DNA of 17,500 bases from Cristatella mucedo (taxonomy: Eukaryota; Bryozoa; Phylactolaemata; Cristatellidae), in NCBI GenBank assembly GCA_009760855.2, contig WPIO01000080.1, positions 1,255,001 to 1,272,500 of the forward strand, in the 5' to 3' direction. Shown in pieces: positions 1 to 9,076 of this stretch. The position numbers were made by a program, and so were the translations under genes. Numbering within the stretch: the stretch's first letter is position 1; each line of letters starts with the position of its first letter. Below the pieces are notes generated by a model that was given only the letters and a program-made list of their open reading frames with translations, made no database searches and was not told the DNA's origin.

Positions 1-478
1 AGTTATGTCATTCAATTGCAAATTTAAGCAATTCATGCTCAAAACAGGGAGTTGAGAGAACCCGATGACAGGAAGGGTAGGATGGGATAAAAAAACTGGT
101 ATTATGCATCATCTGCACAAAGAATGAAAGCCTAGACTATCCTTGGCGATTACATCAGCAAGAGAGGGGCACACATTATCAAAAGAAGTGGACCGAGCAT
201 ACATCAGAGCAGGGGCCAATACTGTAAAGGTTCCTCGGATGACCATAACCCGTTGACATTCTTGCTCTGAGATCCCCCCACTGAGATCAAACCATTACAG
301 TACCTACCTACTGCCCAATTGTTAGGTTTGCAGGTCAGATCCCCGCTGGGGCCTTCATGAGAATTTTACCGAGAGGTAACCTCCATCATCCGGGAGCTAG
401 CTCTAGCTACCAAGTTTAAGGTTACAGGTTAGATGTCACAGGCTATACGGAGGCGTGGCACGTTCGCGCGGCACCCAC
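1..478. other. Unassigned sequence, probably start of RUNDC1 intron 8
   Basis: No exon of the expected RUN-domain part, no mobile element and no microsatellite is visible on either strand. Base composition is ordinary. Confidence 0.6.
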
Positions 479-552
479 CTGCTCGGTCAGCAGTGAACGG
501 CCGCATGCGCAGTCTCCGCAGGGAGGAGGTCTTGGCAGACCGTCGATCTCGT
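479..552 (-). CDS. RUNDC1: RUNDC1 exon 8 (residues 337-361)
   Basis: After the acceptor GATCTTTGCAG, the two bases AC complete Asn-337, followed by EIDGLPRPPPCGDCACGRSL (338-357) and LTEQ. Human has DEVGSSSQ and then HCECKAGGKT at this place. The acidic EI/EV start and the C..C.C cluster agree, though overall similarity is low because the region is a linker. The donor is CAG|GTGGGT at 478, phase 0; without splicing a stop follows 12 codons on. The next exons, for the RUN domain, must lie left of the window. Confidence 0.78.
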
Positions 553-685
553 CTGCAAAGATCGTGGATCGTGGCACTCCTCTGGCGACCACATCTCTGT
601 CAGCGGCAGCTGCAGCAGCAGCCGCCGGCAGCTGCTGCTGCCCTCAGAGCAGGGGGGCCAGCTGCGCCCCGGCTCCCCTGCCTGT

Positions 686-729
686 CCCCCCCCCCCGGCC
701 CGCAGCGCTGAGCCCCACCCTCCCCCCAC
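686..729 (-). other. G-rich tract in RUNDC1 intron 7 (possible G-quadruplex)
   Basis: On the sense strand GGGGGGAGGGTGGGG is followed by a run of 11 G. It sits in the 212-bp intron 7 (553-764) between two short exons. G triplets near splice sites can affect splicing; no such effect is shown here. Confidence 0.45.
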
Positions 730-764
730 ACACACACAGCTGCGTCGGCGCAGCGTCTGCTCAC

Positions 765-855
765 TCTGCAGGAACTGGACGAAGCGCTCGAGGTCCGTCA
801 CCTGCGTCTTCAGCTGCTCGACGACCTTCTCCTTGACCTTTGCCGGATTGACAAT
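765..855 (-). CDS. RUNDC1: RUNDC1 exon 7 (residues 307-336 plus 1 nt)
   Basis: This exon encodes IVNPAKVKEKVVEQLKTQ (307-324) and VTDLERFVQFLQ (325-336), against human IVNPARVKEQLVEQLKTQ and IRDLEMFINFIQ. It is the best conserved block of the window and settles the gene's identity. It is an amphipathic helix in the central coiled-coil region. The donor AGA|GTGAGC at 764 leaves phase 1. Reading on through the donor also gives Ser-Glu, which looks like a continuation, but the frame then loses all similarity. Confidence 0.95.
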
Positions 856-1040
856 CTAGGCGCACACACACTCGTGCAGCAGCAGCAGCAGCGGTGGCAT
901 CAGCGACACACGAGGCTCACTTCAGAGGTCGATCAATGGGGGGGGGGCAGGGCGGCTCCGCCGGACCCTGCTACTGCTGCTTAGATGGATGCCGGCGAGG
1001 CAGCAAGCAGGAGGAGGCGGAGCCTCGGATGGTGCAGTAC
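856..1040 (-). other. RUNDC1: RUNDC1 intron 6 (185 bp)
   Basis: Starts GTACTG and ends with a GTGTGTGTGCGCCTAG acceptor. It contains an eight-base or longer C run on the sense strand and short CTG repeats. Confidence 0.9.
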
Positions 1041-1083
1041 CTCGGCGATGGCCGCATCGACGATGGCTCGAAGCCGCTCGGGA
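1041..1083 (-). CDS. RUNDC1: RUNDC1 exon 6 (43-bp micro-exon, residues 292-306)
   Basis: This small exon lies between GTTGCAG and GTACTG. It encodes the last base of Ser-292 and PERLRAIVDAAIAE (293-306), nearly the same as human EELRQRVDAAVAQ. It is too short for ORF prediction; I found it because exon 5 ends in phase 2 and exon 7 begins at IVNPA. The 42 whole-codon bases end in phase 0, which fits exon 7. Confidence 0.92.
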
Positions 1084-1869
1084 CTGCAACGGAGCGAATT
1101 GTCATGTCTGTCACATCCACGTTGCTACACAACACAAACCTATTCTGCAGTTGACAGGTGAAGCAAAAGTCAAAAGACCTGCATCTGTGGGTTGACAGCA
1201 GCAGCAGCCGGAAGCAGAGCGCGACTAAAGCTCAGTCGAATGGAGGAAGGTTTGTATGCTGATCTGTATCCTGATTTGTATCCTGATTTGCTCCCACCAC
1301 ACCCCCCCCCCAGGAGGGGAGGTCCTCACTGTCGAGGTCGTGGGTGCAAACCCTACGACATGCCACCTGAATACTAGATTCAGTTCTCTTCGATAGTCAG
1401 ATGAGAACCGTGTAAGACAATTAAAGCACTAGGAACAAATCTGGCTACCTAGAAACGTGTCGTCACGACAGAGTAGCACCCACTGCTGCTGCTGCTGGTG
1501 TTTGCAAAATTCTAGCTCTACGCCCACAGAGTTACTAAGGTTGCTTTGCCAGCCAGGACTATCAGGGAACAGCAGAGTTCAAAGCAAGTGGCTCCAGCAA
1601 GACTTACAGGAACAGCATCCGACTGATGGCGACCAACAGCGACATAGATGGTAGAAGCACACGCAGATTGCCCAGCATGGACAAGCAAACCTCGGGGCAG
1701 AGGTCATTTGCGAACCATCCTATCCGGAAGCCTGATTTGTTCGATGTGGACACTCAGCAGTAGCAGAGGGGTATCTGGCAGCACGTAAACCCAATCATGC
1801 TGCCCCGTTGGCCCAATCGGGCAGCAGGAGCAACATGCAGCAATAGCTACACGCTGCTCCTAATACAAA

Positions 1870-1918
1870 GACTATAAATAGGGAATAAAATAAAAAATAA
1901 AAAAAACTATAAATAGGG
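1870..1918. promoter_or_regulatory. Two CTATAAATAGGGAAT elements (TATA/MEF2-like)
   Basis: ACTATAAATAGGGAAT occurs twice, about 36 bp apart, with an A-rich spacer. CTATAAATAG fits both a TATA box and the MEF2 consensus YTAWWWWTAR. With the adjoining CCAAT units this looks like a promoter module, but it is inside intron 5 and no transcript is known from the sequence. Confidence 0.35.
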
Positions 1919-1950
1919 AATCGAGACAGGGAACAGAGCACGAGCTGCAA

Positions 1951-2055
1951 ACCAGCCAATCAGAGGCCATCAAACTAGCCAATCAGAGGCCATCAAACCG
2001 GCCAATCAGAGACCACCAAACCGGCCAATCAGAGGCCATCAATCCGGCCAATAAG
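1951..2055. repeat. 23-bp tandem repeat, five units, each with GCCAATCAGAG
   Basis: Units start at 1951, 1974, 1997, 2020 and 2043 (the last partial, cut by the LINE tail). Each full unit has GCCAATCAGAG, which contains the NF-Y consensus CCAATCAG. Spacing is exactly 23 bp, about two helical turns. Two A/T-rich CTATAAATAG elements lie just to the left. Confidence 0.95.
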
Positions 2056-2610
2056 AATAATAATAATAATAATAATAATTCACTTGATAAAGCGCCCTCA
2101 GAGAACTTACTCTCTCTCTAGGAGCTTTACATTTGCTGTAAAGTGAAATGCCATTGAATGGTAAGCAAAATCATGCTTGAAAAAAATAAACAAAATGAAT
2201 AATATGGTTAGGGGTGACATGCACAGGGTCAGCATGCAAATGTGGTTAGTGGCAGCATGCACAGTGGCAGCACGCATAAGCACATCAAGGACGAATCACA
2301 GGAACCCACTAAATGCTGTCCTAAATAGGTGTGTTTTTAGGTTCCTTTTAAATGTGGTCAGGTCAGGGGATGTTCTGACGCAGGTCGGGAGGGAGTTCCA
2401 GGCTTTGGGAGCATATGAACTAAATGCACGGTCTCCAAAGTATTTAAGGTTTGTATGAGGTATTTCTAGACTGTTGGATTCCGAAAAGCGGGTGGTACGA
2501 TGCTTGGCCTGATGGGGTAGTATATCTGACAGATAGGCTGGAGCCATAGAATGAAGGGACCTAAAAGTGAGGGACAAAACCTTGAAGTCAATTATAGCCA
2601 CCGGGGCACG
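2056..2610 (-). mobile_element. 5'-truncated LINE (CR1/L2-like), reverse-transcriptase ORF end and 3' UTR
   Basis: The minus strand encodes about 100 codons of the C-terminal end of a non-LTR retrotransposon polyprotein: FKVLSLTFRSLHSMAPAYLS, then SYAPKAWNSLPTCVRTSP and FKRNLKTHLFRTAFSGFL before a stop at 2296. The pattern AP.YL, then AWNSLP, then FK..LKTHLF, is typical of CR1/L2-type ORF2 ends. A 230-bp 3' UTR follows, then GTAAAGCTCCTAGAG..., GAGGGCGCTTTATCAAGTG and an (ATT)n tail ending at 2056 in the last unit of the CCAAT repeat. The endonuclease and catalytic RT parts are absent, so this is a dead 3' fragment. Clade assignment is tentative. Confidence 0.93.
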
Positions 2611-2625
2611 GTTTCCCTACCGGGA

Positions 2626-2627
<2 letters not shown>

Positions 2628-2661
<34 letters not shown>
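2628..2661. repeat. (GA)n microsatellite next to the truncated LINE
   Basis: About 17 GA units starting some 20 bp beyond the 5' truncation of the LINE fragment. Confidence 0.95.
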
Positions 2662-2662
<1 letters not shown>

Positions 2663-2753
2663 CAGCTAAGACTAAGCACTTACTGCCTTTGCTGCTGCAC
2701 ATGCCAAGTGCTGCCTAGAAATAAATTTGGCTCTCTTTTATTCACTCCACGGT

Positions 2754-2777
2754 GTTACTATTATTATTATTATTACC
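2754..2777. repeat. Short (ATT)n microsatellite
   Basis: About seven ATT units, not attached to a recognisable LINE 3' end. Confidence 0.9.
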
Positions 2778-2842
2778 AGAGGAAAGAATTGACAGCCCTT
2801 GCCAAAGCCACCCGTTTATACATCTGAGCTGATTTAACAGCC

Positions 2843-2985
2843 TCATTTGTATAGCAGCAAAAGAGTCTTATTGCCTATCACCACAGCTTGCACAGTGGCA
2901 ATAGAGAATCGCCCAACTACAGCATTCGAACTCACGACCTCGGTCGTGAAGAGCGAGCACTCTACCTCCAGAGCTATTGCGGCCC
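2843..2985 (-). mobile_element. tRNA-derived SINE, copy 1
   Basis: On the minus strand the head reads GGGCCGCAATAGCTCTGGAG then GTAGAGTGC, with an A-box-like ATAGCTCTGGAGGTAGAGTG, and 35 bp on GAGTTCGAATG, close to the pol III B box GGTTCGANTCC. The 70-bp tRNA-like head is followed by a 70-bp body ending CTATACAAATGA. A second copy at 16131-16275 shares the same ends and order, and differs at many body positions. I do not recognise the family name. A tRNA gene is excluded by the poor acceptor-stem pairing and the shared non-tRNA body. Confidence 0.85.
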
Positions 2986-3266
2986 AAAGTAACAAGTCAA
3001 ATCCACAATTGCAAGCTTCTGCTCATCGTCGTTGCAGCTCAACGGTCGTTGCACAGACAACCGGGAAACGTGCTTTCCAAAAATGGACGAAGCAGAGTTA
3101 GCTGGAGATATCTCTCGAGGCAGCTCACAGAGGCTTACGACTGAGCTGACGGAGGGAGGGGGCAGCCGGTGACCCTTTCGAAAAACTATTTTCCACCACC
3201 ACAGGGGTGGCAGAGACACCACCGCACAACAAGCTACGACAGCATCGCCATGGTGCACTACACGCT

Positions 3267-3267
<1 letters not shown>

Positions 3268-3317
<50 letters not shown>
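3268..3317. repeat. (CT)n microsatellite
   Basis: A pure (CT) run of about 25 units, inside intron 5. Confidence 0.98.
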
Positions 3318-3319
<2 letters not shown>

Positions 3320-4559
3320 CTAAATTCCTCGAATTTAGCCATGCCATCTTTATCGGCGTCGTCGTCTTTATCGCCTGACCAATCCCTGCATCCCAATGCC
3401 CTACTCTGGATAGATATAAAGATGGCACATTTCCCAGTGCAGCTACGTCCGTGAAAGATCCTTAATGGTGTGTCAGTTAGGCAGCCTCAGCAGAAGACGT
3501 AGGTTGGCTAACCGGCCAAAAAATTAAGTTTACCTGCATCTTCGAAGCCGAAGTGACGCTCGATATATCTTTAATGAATGAGACACGTGTGCAGGGCAAA
3601 TGCTACTAAACTGAAGTCTCGTGCCAACAGTAGGTTGCTGTAACAGCACCACAGGATGTTATGTGTCACAGGATGTCATGCGTAAGCAAGGCAGTAGCTC
3701 GGTACTATCTGAATACAGCAGCAGAGTGCCCAAAGTCTCAGCCTGTGTGTGTTGGAGCCTCAGCTGACAGCCTGAATGCAGCCTTTGGCTACGGATCACT
3801 AAACTCCATCTGACAAGGCAAGTTTATGTCCGGACTAGCCGTGCAGAGACCGATTAGGGGCTCTGAGACACACTGGGAGTGGGCTCAATTGCAGTATTTA
3901 CGGATTCCGACAGGCCCAAATGGTAGCAGTGATCGACTAAGGGATTATTAGCTAGTGTCACACGAGTCCAATTGACAAGCGCCATTTGCACCCCTGTGGT
4001 GGGTGGAAGTGTTAGACTGGGGGCATCGAGCTGCCAACCGATTAGATACTGGCAAGATCATCCTTTTAAGTCGGGATCAGAGGTCATTGGGCAATTCCTC
4101 TAACTTCCAGCCCAAAAATGGTGCCACAACTTCCCTGCCGCAATAATCATCAAGTTACCAGCAGCAGTGATGACAGTCGATCATGCACTCTGCAAGTCTG
4201 GGTGCCGAGAGTCGACCCTGTAAAATCTCGAGTGGCGAGCATCACGTGCTGTTCCCAATGCTGCCTATGTGCAGTTTGGTTTTCGTCTGCTTTTCTCTGC
4301 GTATTTTGCTGGGGCATTCGGCCATATCATAAGGGCTCCGTGCTCAACTGCTCAATTTCCCAAACCCTGTGCACGCTGCACACGCGAAGAGGACAACTAA
4401 ATATTTTTTTTGCCGACGTCACCCGCTGGAAGTCCATTCCATCGCCTGCGGTCCAAAGATGTTTACTGACTTCACAGATGCCAGACAGGCTCGCGCTCAC
4501 GCTCGCCTCGGGAGGACACGTATCGAATACGTGCCGATCGATAGATATCGAATAGATCA

Positions 4560-4561
4560 TG

Positions 4562-4593
<32 letters not shown>

Positions 4594-4696
4594 CATGATA
4601 TATATATATATATCGAATAGATACATCGGATCAGGCAGAACACACACACGCGCGCACACACGCGCACACACGCACACACACACGCACACACGCACG
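4560..4696. repeat. (AT)n followed by (CA/CG)n alternating purine-pyrimidine block
   Basis: Two (TA)n runs (4563-4587 and 4598-4613) are separated by CACATCATGA and bracketed by direct copies of ATCGAATAGAT. After a 25-bp gap comes 55 bp of alternating CA/CG (4642-4696), a sequence type prone to Z-DNA. Confidence 0.95.
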
Positions 4697-4793
4697 CTGC
4701 TCTAGCCAGTTGGTCTACGGATGGAAAGAGACAGGCGTTTGGCCCATTGCACCACGGAGCTTCAGAGAAGGAGCTGCCTTGTGAGGACTAATA

Positions 4794-4837
4794 GGTCACT
4801 GTAAGGTTATAGGTACTAAGGTAACCTTACAGTAACC
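4794..4837. repeat. 16-bp inverted repeat with 12-nt loop
   Basis: GGTCACTGTAAGGTTA (4794-4809) and TAACCTTACAGTAACC (4822-4837) are complementary at 15 of 16 positions. It lies in intron 5 just left of the polypurine block. No transposon ends are recognised. Confidence 0.8.
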
Positions 4838-4907
4838 CACAAGGGCACTTGTGCTAACTCATTAGTAACCTACTGGTCAACTGGTACCTGTCTGGAACCA
4901 ATTCGAC

Positions 4908-5369
<462 letters not shown>

Positions 5370-5709
5370 AGAGCCCTGAGAGAATTGAGCAGCCATTGGG
5401 GGCTGCACCCTACTATTGGCTACTCGCAGAGCTCTCCCTTCCATATCAGACAACATGCAGGCCAGCAACCAGCAGAAGACACACACCCTGATTATTCCGG
5501 GTAGAGGGGGCGCGGCTGCTGCCAAGCTCAGTCAGGCCCTGGTTGGCTGAGACAGTGCTCACGATTGGGGCCAGCGACAACGAGATCGTCTGCTCAAAGG
5601 CTGCTGCTGCCGAGGTCGTTTTTTTCGGCAGCAGCCAGCGCTCTTTCGCTGGCAGACAATAAACGGCTGCGACTCGGGGAATCTTGGCCCCGGGGAAAGT
5701 GGCCTTCAC

Positions 5710-5825
5710 CTCAGCGTGGCCATGTTCTCGAGCTCGCTGAGATGAAGCTGCTTCCGGAGCTCCTCGATGATGATGCCCTGCTTCTCCACTCGGGTCGTCG
5801 TGGGCACCTCGTCGGCAACGCCGGC
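5710..5825 (-). CDS. RUNDC1: RUNDC1 exon 5 (residues 254-291 plus 2 nt)
   Basis: The exon begins after (CT)nTTCAG and encodes AGVADEVPTTTRVEKQ (254-269) and GIIIEELRKQLHLSELEN (270-287). Human RUNDC1 has VVLERQRVIIDELIKKLD at this point, so the frame is secure. It ends CTGAG|GTGAAG at 5709, leaving two bases that join the first T of exon 6 to make Ser-292. The joined sequence MATLSPERLRAIVDAA parallels human ISSLSTEELRQRVDAA, which confirms the phase-2 junction across a 4.6-kb intron. Confidence 0.93.
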
Positions 5826-5829
5826 CTGA

Positions 5830-5856
<27 letters not shown>
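5830..5856. repeat. GA microsatellite that forms the exon 5 polypyrimidine tract
   Basis: About 13 GA units lie directly next to the exon 5 acceptor. On the RUNDC1 sense strand they read (CT)13 then TTCAG, so the repeat itself is the polypyrimidine tract. Confidence 0.95.
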
Positions 5857-5860
<4 letters not shown>

Positions 5861-6707
5861 GAGCTGTCAGGCTAGCGACAGCGCGCGCGCACGAAAGCGC
5901 AGATCGAGCGAGTGCAGCAAAGAGCTGGAGAGAGGTCGCCGCCCAATGAGGTGCTCACCCACCGACACTGACAGCAGCCCGTCACGAAAGCAGACCAAGC
6001 CAGCCTCCTATCCACTTCTCCTCCCCCCCCCCTCGAGCCTCACCCTACTACTCCTGCCAGCCTACCGAGACAGAGGAGTCGAGGACTGCAATCCTAGCTT
6101 GCAAAAAAGTGCGACAGCAAAAGATCCGACAGCAAAAGTGAGAATGAGAGTAAAGACGGAGCACGAAAAAAAAAGGACCCTCGACATTGACCTATGTCTG
6201 ACCTCTGGGGCAAGGCCAGGGCTTGACCTACGAGTGCAGGTTAGGACTTGACCGCTTGTCACACTGCGTCTGACCACTTGCTGCACCTAGAAAACCTCAG
6301 CAAACTCGAATGATGATTGAAAAATTTCTCTCTGCATGACTCGCTTTGCCGAGTTGACTTGAGTTGATAGCTGTTCATCACAAAAATGACTCGGTATGTC
6401 AGGCCCTGCTCCTGTAGATCACCTGATCGCCAGCGCATCTGCGTCTGTGCATCTCCTGAAGCTGTCGCGCTGTTATCGAATTCAGCAGCACAAGCTGCTG
6501 CCAATCGTGCATCGATTCTTCAACGTCTTCGAGCTGCCACAACCACCAGACCACGGCTTCACCTTCACCACCCTTCTCCACCTTCCGGCTGTCTTCCTGT
6601 CTCCGGCAGCCCTAGCATTTGTGCAGCCCAAGGCACCCCCCCCATGCAAGCCCCCTCCCCCAACCACTGGATGAGCGCTCCTGCTCATGGCAACTAGCGA
6701 TTTGCAG

Positions 6708-6715
6708 TGACGTCA
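6708..6715. promoter_or_regulatory. Palindromic CRE, TGACGTCA
   Basis: A full eight-base cAMP-response element, the binding site of CREB/ATF dimers. It is intronic here, so any enhancer role is speculation; an eight-base match is expected about once per 65 kb. Confidence 0.3.
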
Positions 6716-6876
6716 TTGAAATCCGAGCGTGAGCAGCAGCTCTTACGACTGAGAGAGGACCCTGGGATCGCAGCAGGATGCAAACGGAAGCGCTATCTAT
6801 CCAAAGCACCAGCCGAGCTGCCGCGGCGGCGGCTGGCGCTTGCAAGCTGCTTTCGGGCGGCGGCTCGAGCACTGAC

Positions 6877-7068
6877 CTCGTAGGCGTATGCCTCGAGCTC
6901 GCTGAGCTGCAAGCGCAGCTGCTCCAGGGCCGCACGCTGCCGCTCTCGAAGCCTCTCGTCCGAGGCTGCCGAAATGGCTGCCGCAGCAGCCAACGCTGGG
7001 GCGGCTGGGGCCGCCGGTGCCCTGCCGCTGCCGCCGCCGTTGTCCTTTGCCTGTAGCCGCTGCCGCTG
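6877..7068 (-). CDS. RUNDC1: RUNDC1 exon 4 (residues 190-253)
   Basis: The acceptor TTTGCTGTTACAG opens the exon with QRQRLQAKDN. A Gly/Ala/Pro-rich low-complexity linker with a run of five Ala follows (about residues 199-224). The conserved end, RERQRAALEQLRLQLSELEA then YAYE (to residue 253), matches human [20 protein letters not shown] followed by TFAYQ, a coiled-coil segment. The donor is GAG|GTCAGT, phase 0. A second possible AG three bases into the exon would drop one Gln. The GC-rich DNA keeps other frames open, including a 270-codon minus frame, but only this frame shows homology. Confidence 0.9.
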
Positions 7069-7160
7069 CTGTAACAGCAAATTCCAAGGCAGTGAAGCCA
7101 GCAAGCCGCTGAGCAGCACTCACCCGCGCAAAAGCGTCTGCTCGGCGGCTGCGTCTGCGG

Positions 7161-7208
7161 CTCCTCCTCCCCGTCCTCCTCCTCTTCCTCCTCCTCCTCC
7201 TCCTCTTC
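7161..7208. repeat. CTC-rich trinucleotide tract
   Basis: (CTC/TCC)n with a few interruptions. It lies in intron 3, 90-140 bp upstream of exon 4; in the sense transcript it is a GAG-rich purine tract. Confidence 0.9.
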
Positions 7209-7542
7209 CGATCTCGAGCAGTCGGTGGGCGTCTGCTCGGCGCTCAGCCATCCCGGCAGCCATACCGGCGGCTGCTCGGCAGCAGCCGAGTACTCGGCTG
7301 CCGAGGTCTCCCAAAGTCTCGGCCATTGGCTCGAGCCACGCCGGTCGACAATGCTCCTCGGAGGGGCCACGTGATCAGGTGATGCCACGGTCACATGGGT
7401 GCTACGCAAGCACGATTGGGCCAAAAAGGACTCATTTTCTGTTTCTTCCGCTATGGCTTCAATACACGAGTGGCGGCTGTTTGCTCACTTCCGGTTTCCA
7501 GTTCAGCTCTGCACGTAAGTGCGCCATTTTTTGTTAATGGAC

Positions 7543-7580
7543 CTCGAAGCTTCTGTACACAGTTGTACGGAAGCTTCGAG
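7543..7580. repeat. 17-bp inverted repeat (hairpin) with 4-nt loop
   Basis: CTCGAAGCTTCTGTACA (7543-7559) faces TGTACGGAAGCTTCGAG (7564-7580) with one T/G mismatch and loop CAGT. In RNA the mismatch would be a wobble pair or an A-C mismatch depending on strand. It lies in intron 3; no T-run terminator follows. Confidence 0.85.
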
Positions 7581-7737
7581 ATTTGAGAAGCTTTCCGCTA
7601 TCTCTTTTTAGGAGAAATAAGAGCAAGCGGTCAGCACTGTGCAGCACATACGAACGTGGACGTGTGCACGAGTATCTCCCTCCATATGAAAGCCTGCACG
7701 AAAGTATGCCGAGGAAGTCATTTTCACAGAGGAATGA

Positions 7738-7790
7738 TTATTATTATTATAATAGTGTATTATTATTATTATAGTGTATTATTATAAGCG
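7738..7790. repeat. ATT-rich microsatellite
   Basis: Runs of ATT are interrupted by two copies of ATAGTGTATT. It resembles the (ATT)n tail of the local LINEs, but no LINE 3' end adjoins it. Confidence 0.85.
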
Positions 7791-8124
7791 ACCGAAGCGG
7801 AAGCTAAGGAAGGAAAGTGCGTATGCATTCCTCGAAGCAACTAAGGCGCGTGGGGTCACTGGGGGCGTTGGGGGTCACCGAGGGGTCTGTCTTGCATCAT
7901 TAGCTAGGGATGCTTTCCAACATCACTCTGGTTCGTAGCGTGCACCTATCGCTCCACCGATCGGCAGCCAGACAGCAGCTGTAGGGCAACAGAACCCTTG
8001 AGGGGGGAGGCAGACCAAGCTTCGATGCATCATGTCATCGGCGATTGCACTCTGCCGCGTTCCATCTTGCCATATGCAGCCCGGCAGATATTTTAATTCG
8101 AATAAGGAAATTGTAGGCTTCTGC

Positions 8125-8335
8125 TACGTTTTAAATGTTCTCAAGTCAGCGCACCGTGTGACCACAGTCGGGAGTGAGCTGCAGGCTTTGCGAGCATATG
8201 AACGGTAGGCACGGTCTCCAAAGGATTTTGAGTTTGGTCAGAGGACAGCTAAACGACTTGAGTTAGAAGTGCAGGACGATTCCTAGCCTGACTAGCTGGG
8301 AGTGGTGATCGTAGGTGGAGCTGTCGCTGGAGCAA
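8125..8335 (-). mobile_element. Degenerate LINE ORF-end fragment, minus strand
   Basis: GAGCATATGAACGGTAGGCACGG, followed by GTCTCCAAAGGATTT, and earlier GTTTTAAATGTTCTCAAG, align in order with the LINE copy at 2345-2540, which encodes the reverse-transcriptase ORF end. Stop codons and indels have destroyed the frame. The 3' UTR and tail are missing on the left. Confidence 0.75.
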
Positions 8336-8596
8336 CAGGATGAAAGTCCGTCAGAGCGAAGTCGATTCGCTCCTTGGGATGCGGGTCCCATTAGATTGGT
8401 GCAACGAACATTGCTATCATTATCGTGCACCTCCCCAAACACCGGCACGTTGTTTTGCTGTGTTGGTTTGCTGTTGCATTGTGTCGTTTATCCAGATGTA
8501 TGGATAGGCAGACCTCACCTTTAGTAAGTGCACCCGTTTCTTATAGTGACCGGATGGTTTTTTCTGAGATGGCATTCCAGCTACCGTGCTATGCTT

Positions 8597-8690
8597 CCTT
8601 TGCAGCACATGTAAAGTGCCTAGACCAAGTTCCCTGAGGGCGCTATACACTAAACAAATGTATTGCTATAATTATTACTAATGTCGCAGT
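8597..8690 (+). mobile_element. Diverged LINE 3' end, plus strand
   Basis: TTTGCAGCACATGTAAAGTGCC, then CCCTGAGGGCGCTATA and an ATT-like tail (TATAATTATTACTAA) follow the order of the intact LINE 3' end near 17290-17361. Substitutions and indels are many, so this is an old copy. Its orientation is opposite to the fragment at 8125-8335. Confidence 0.7.
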
Positions 8691-8784
8691 TGTAAAGTTC
8701 ACGACAGACCGACAAGATCAAATGTCACATCGGGATGATCGGGAGAAGCGTAAGAATGCAGCTGAATGGACTGAAGCTCAGCTT

Positions 8785-8812
8785 CCGCCTAATCCGGATC
8801 CGGATTAGGCGG
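8785..8812. repeat. Perfect 28-bp palindrome with paired TAATCC sites
   Basis: The 28 bases are fully self-complementary with no loop and centre on GGATCC. The two halves each contain TAATCC, the core of K50-class (Otx/Gsc/Bicoid-like) homeodomain sites, in head-to-head orientation. Flanking AGCTCAGC (8777-8784 region) and GCCGAGCT extend the symmetry imperfectly. Function is unknown. Confidence 0.9.
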
Positions 8813-9076
8813 ATTTGACTGCCGAGCTGAAGTGGTCGTCCACTGAAAGGACGTCACCTTGGAGCAGGACGGACACGTAGATCTTGCATGCACACACTAC
8901 TGGAGATATGCTGGTCGAGCCCGGCTGTTTCCTCGAGAGTTAGGCTTTCCAATTTATGAGTAATGGCCGGGTTACTCGGAAGTGGGATTCGATACCTGTG
9001 AGAGCGCAAAGGAGGGGCACACGCAGGATGTCGAACGCAGCAGACGATCAGCTCCGTCCAATCAGTCCGCAATCAC

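Larger units (their letters stand above)
5826..6876 (-). other. RUNDC1: RUNDC1 intron 4
   Basis: A 1.05-kb intron from GTCAGT (6876) to a CT-repeat acceptor at 5826. It contains a full palindromic CRE, TGACGTCA, at 6708-6715. Otherwise I see no repeat family or coding block; the long plus-strand frame over its left part has no recognisable domain. Confidence 0.85.
7069..9076 (-). other. RUNDC1: RUNDC1 intron 3
   Basis: A 2.0-kb intron ending TTTGCTGTTACAG. It holds LINE remnants in both orientations, a 28-bp perfect palindrome, an ATT-rich block, a 17-bp hairpin and a CTC-rich block near its 3' end. I see nothing in 7800-8120 or 8335-8595, and nothing else in 8691-9076. Confidence 0.85.

Noticed and set aside
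1255-1377. Repeat-bearing short ORF (LYPDLYPDL)
   Set aside because: It arises from a 12-bp tandem repeat of about 2.5 units in intron 5, with no other coding sign.
4118-4555. 145-codon plus-strand ORF
   Set aside because: Mixed composition, no domain, no splice or promoter support, lies in intron 5.
5565-6251. 228-codon plus-strand ORF
   Set aside because: It is antisense to exon 5 and intron 4, includes the GA repeat, and shows no recognisable domain.
6612-7424. 270-codon minus-strand ORF
   Set aside because: It overlaps RUNDC1 exon 4 in a different frame. It is a shadow in GC-rich DNA with low-complexity Glu and Ala runs and no conserved block.
7543-7580. A rho-independent terminator
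   Set aside because: No T run follows, and the context is a eukaryotic intron.
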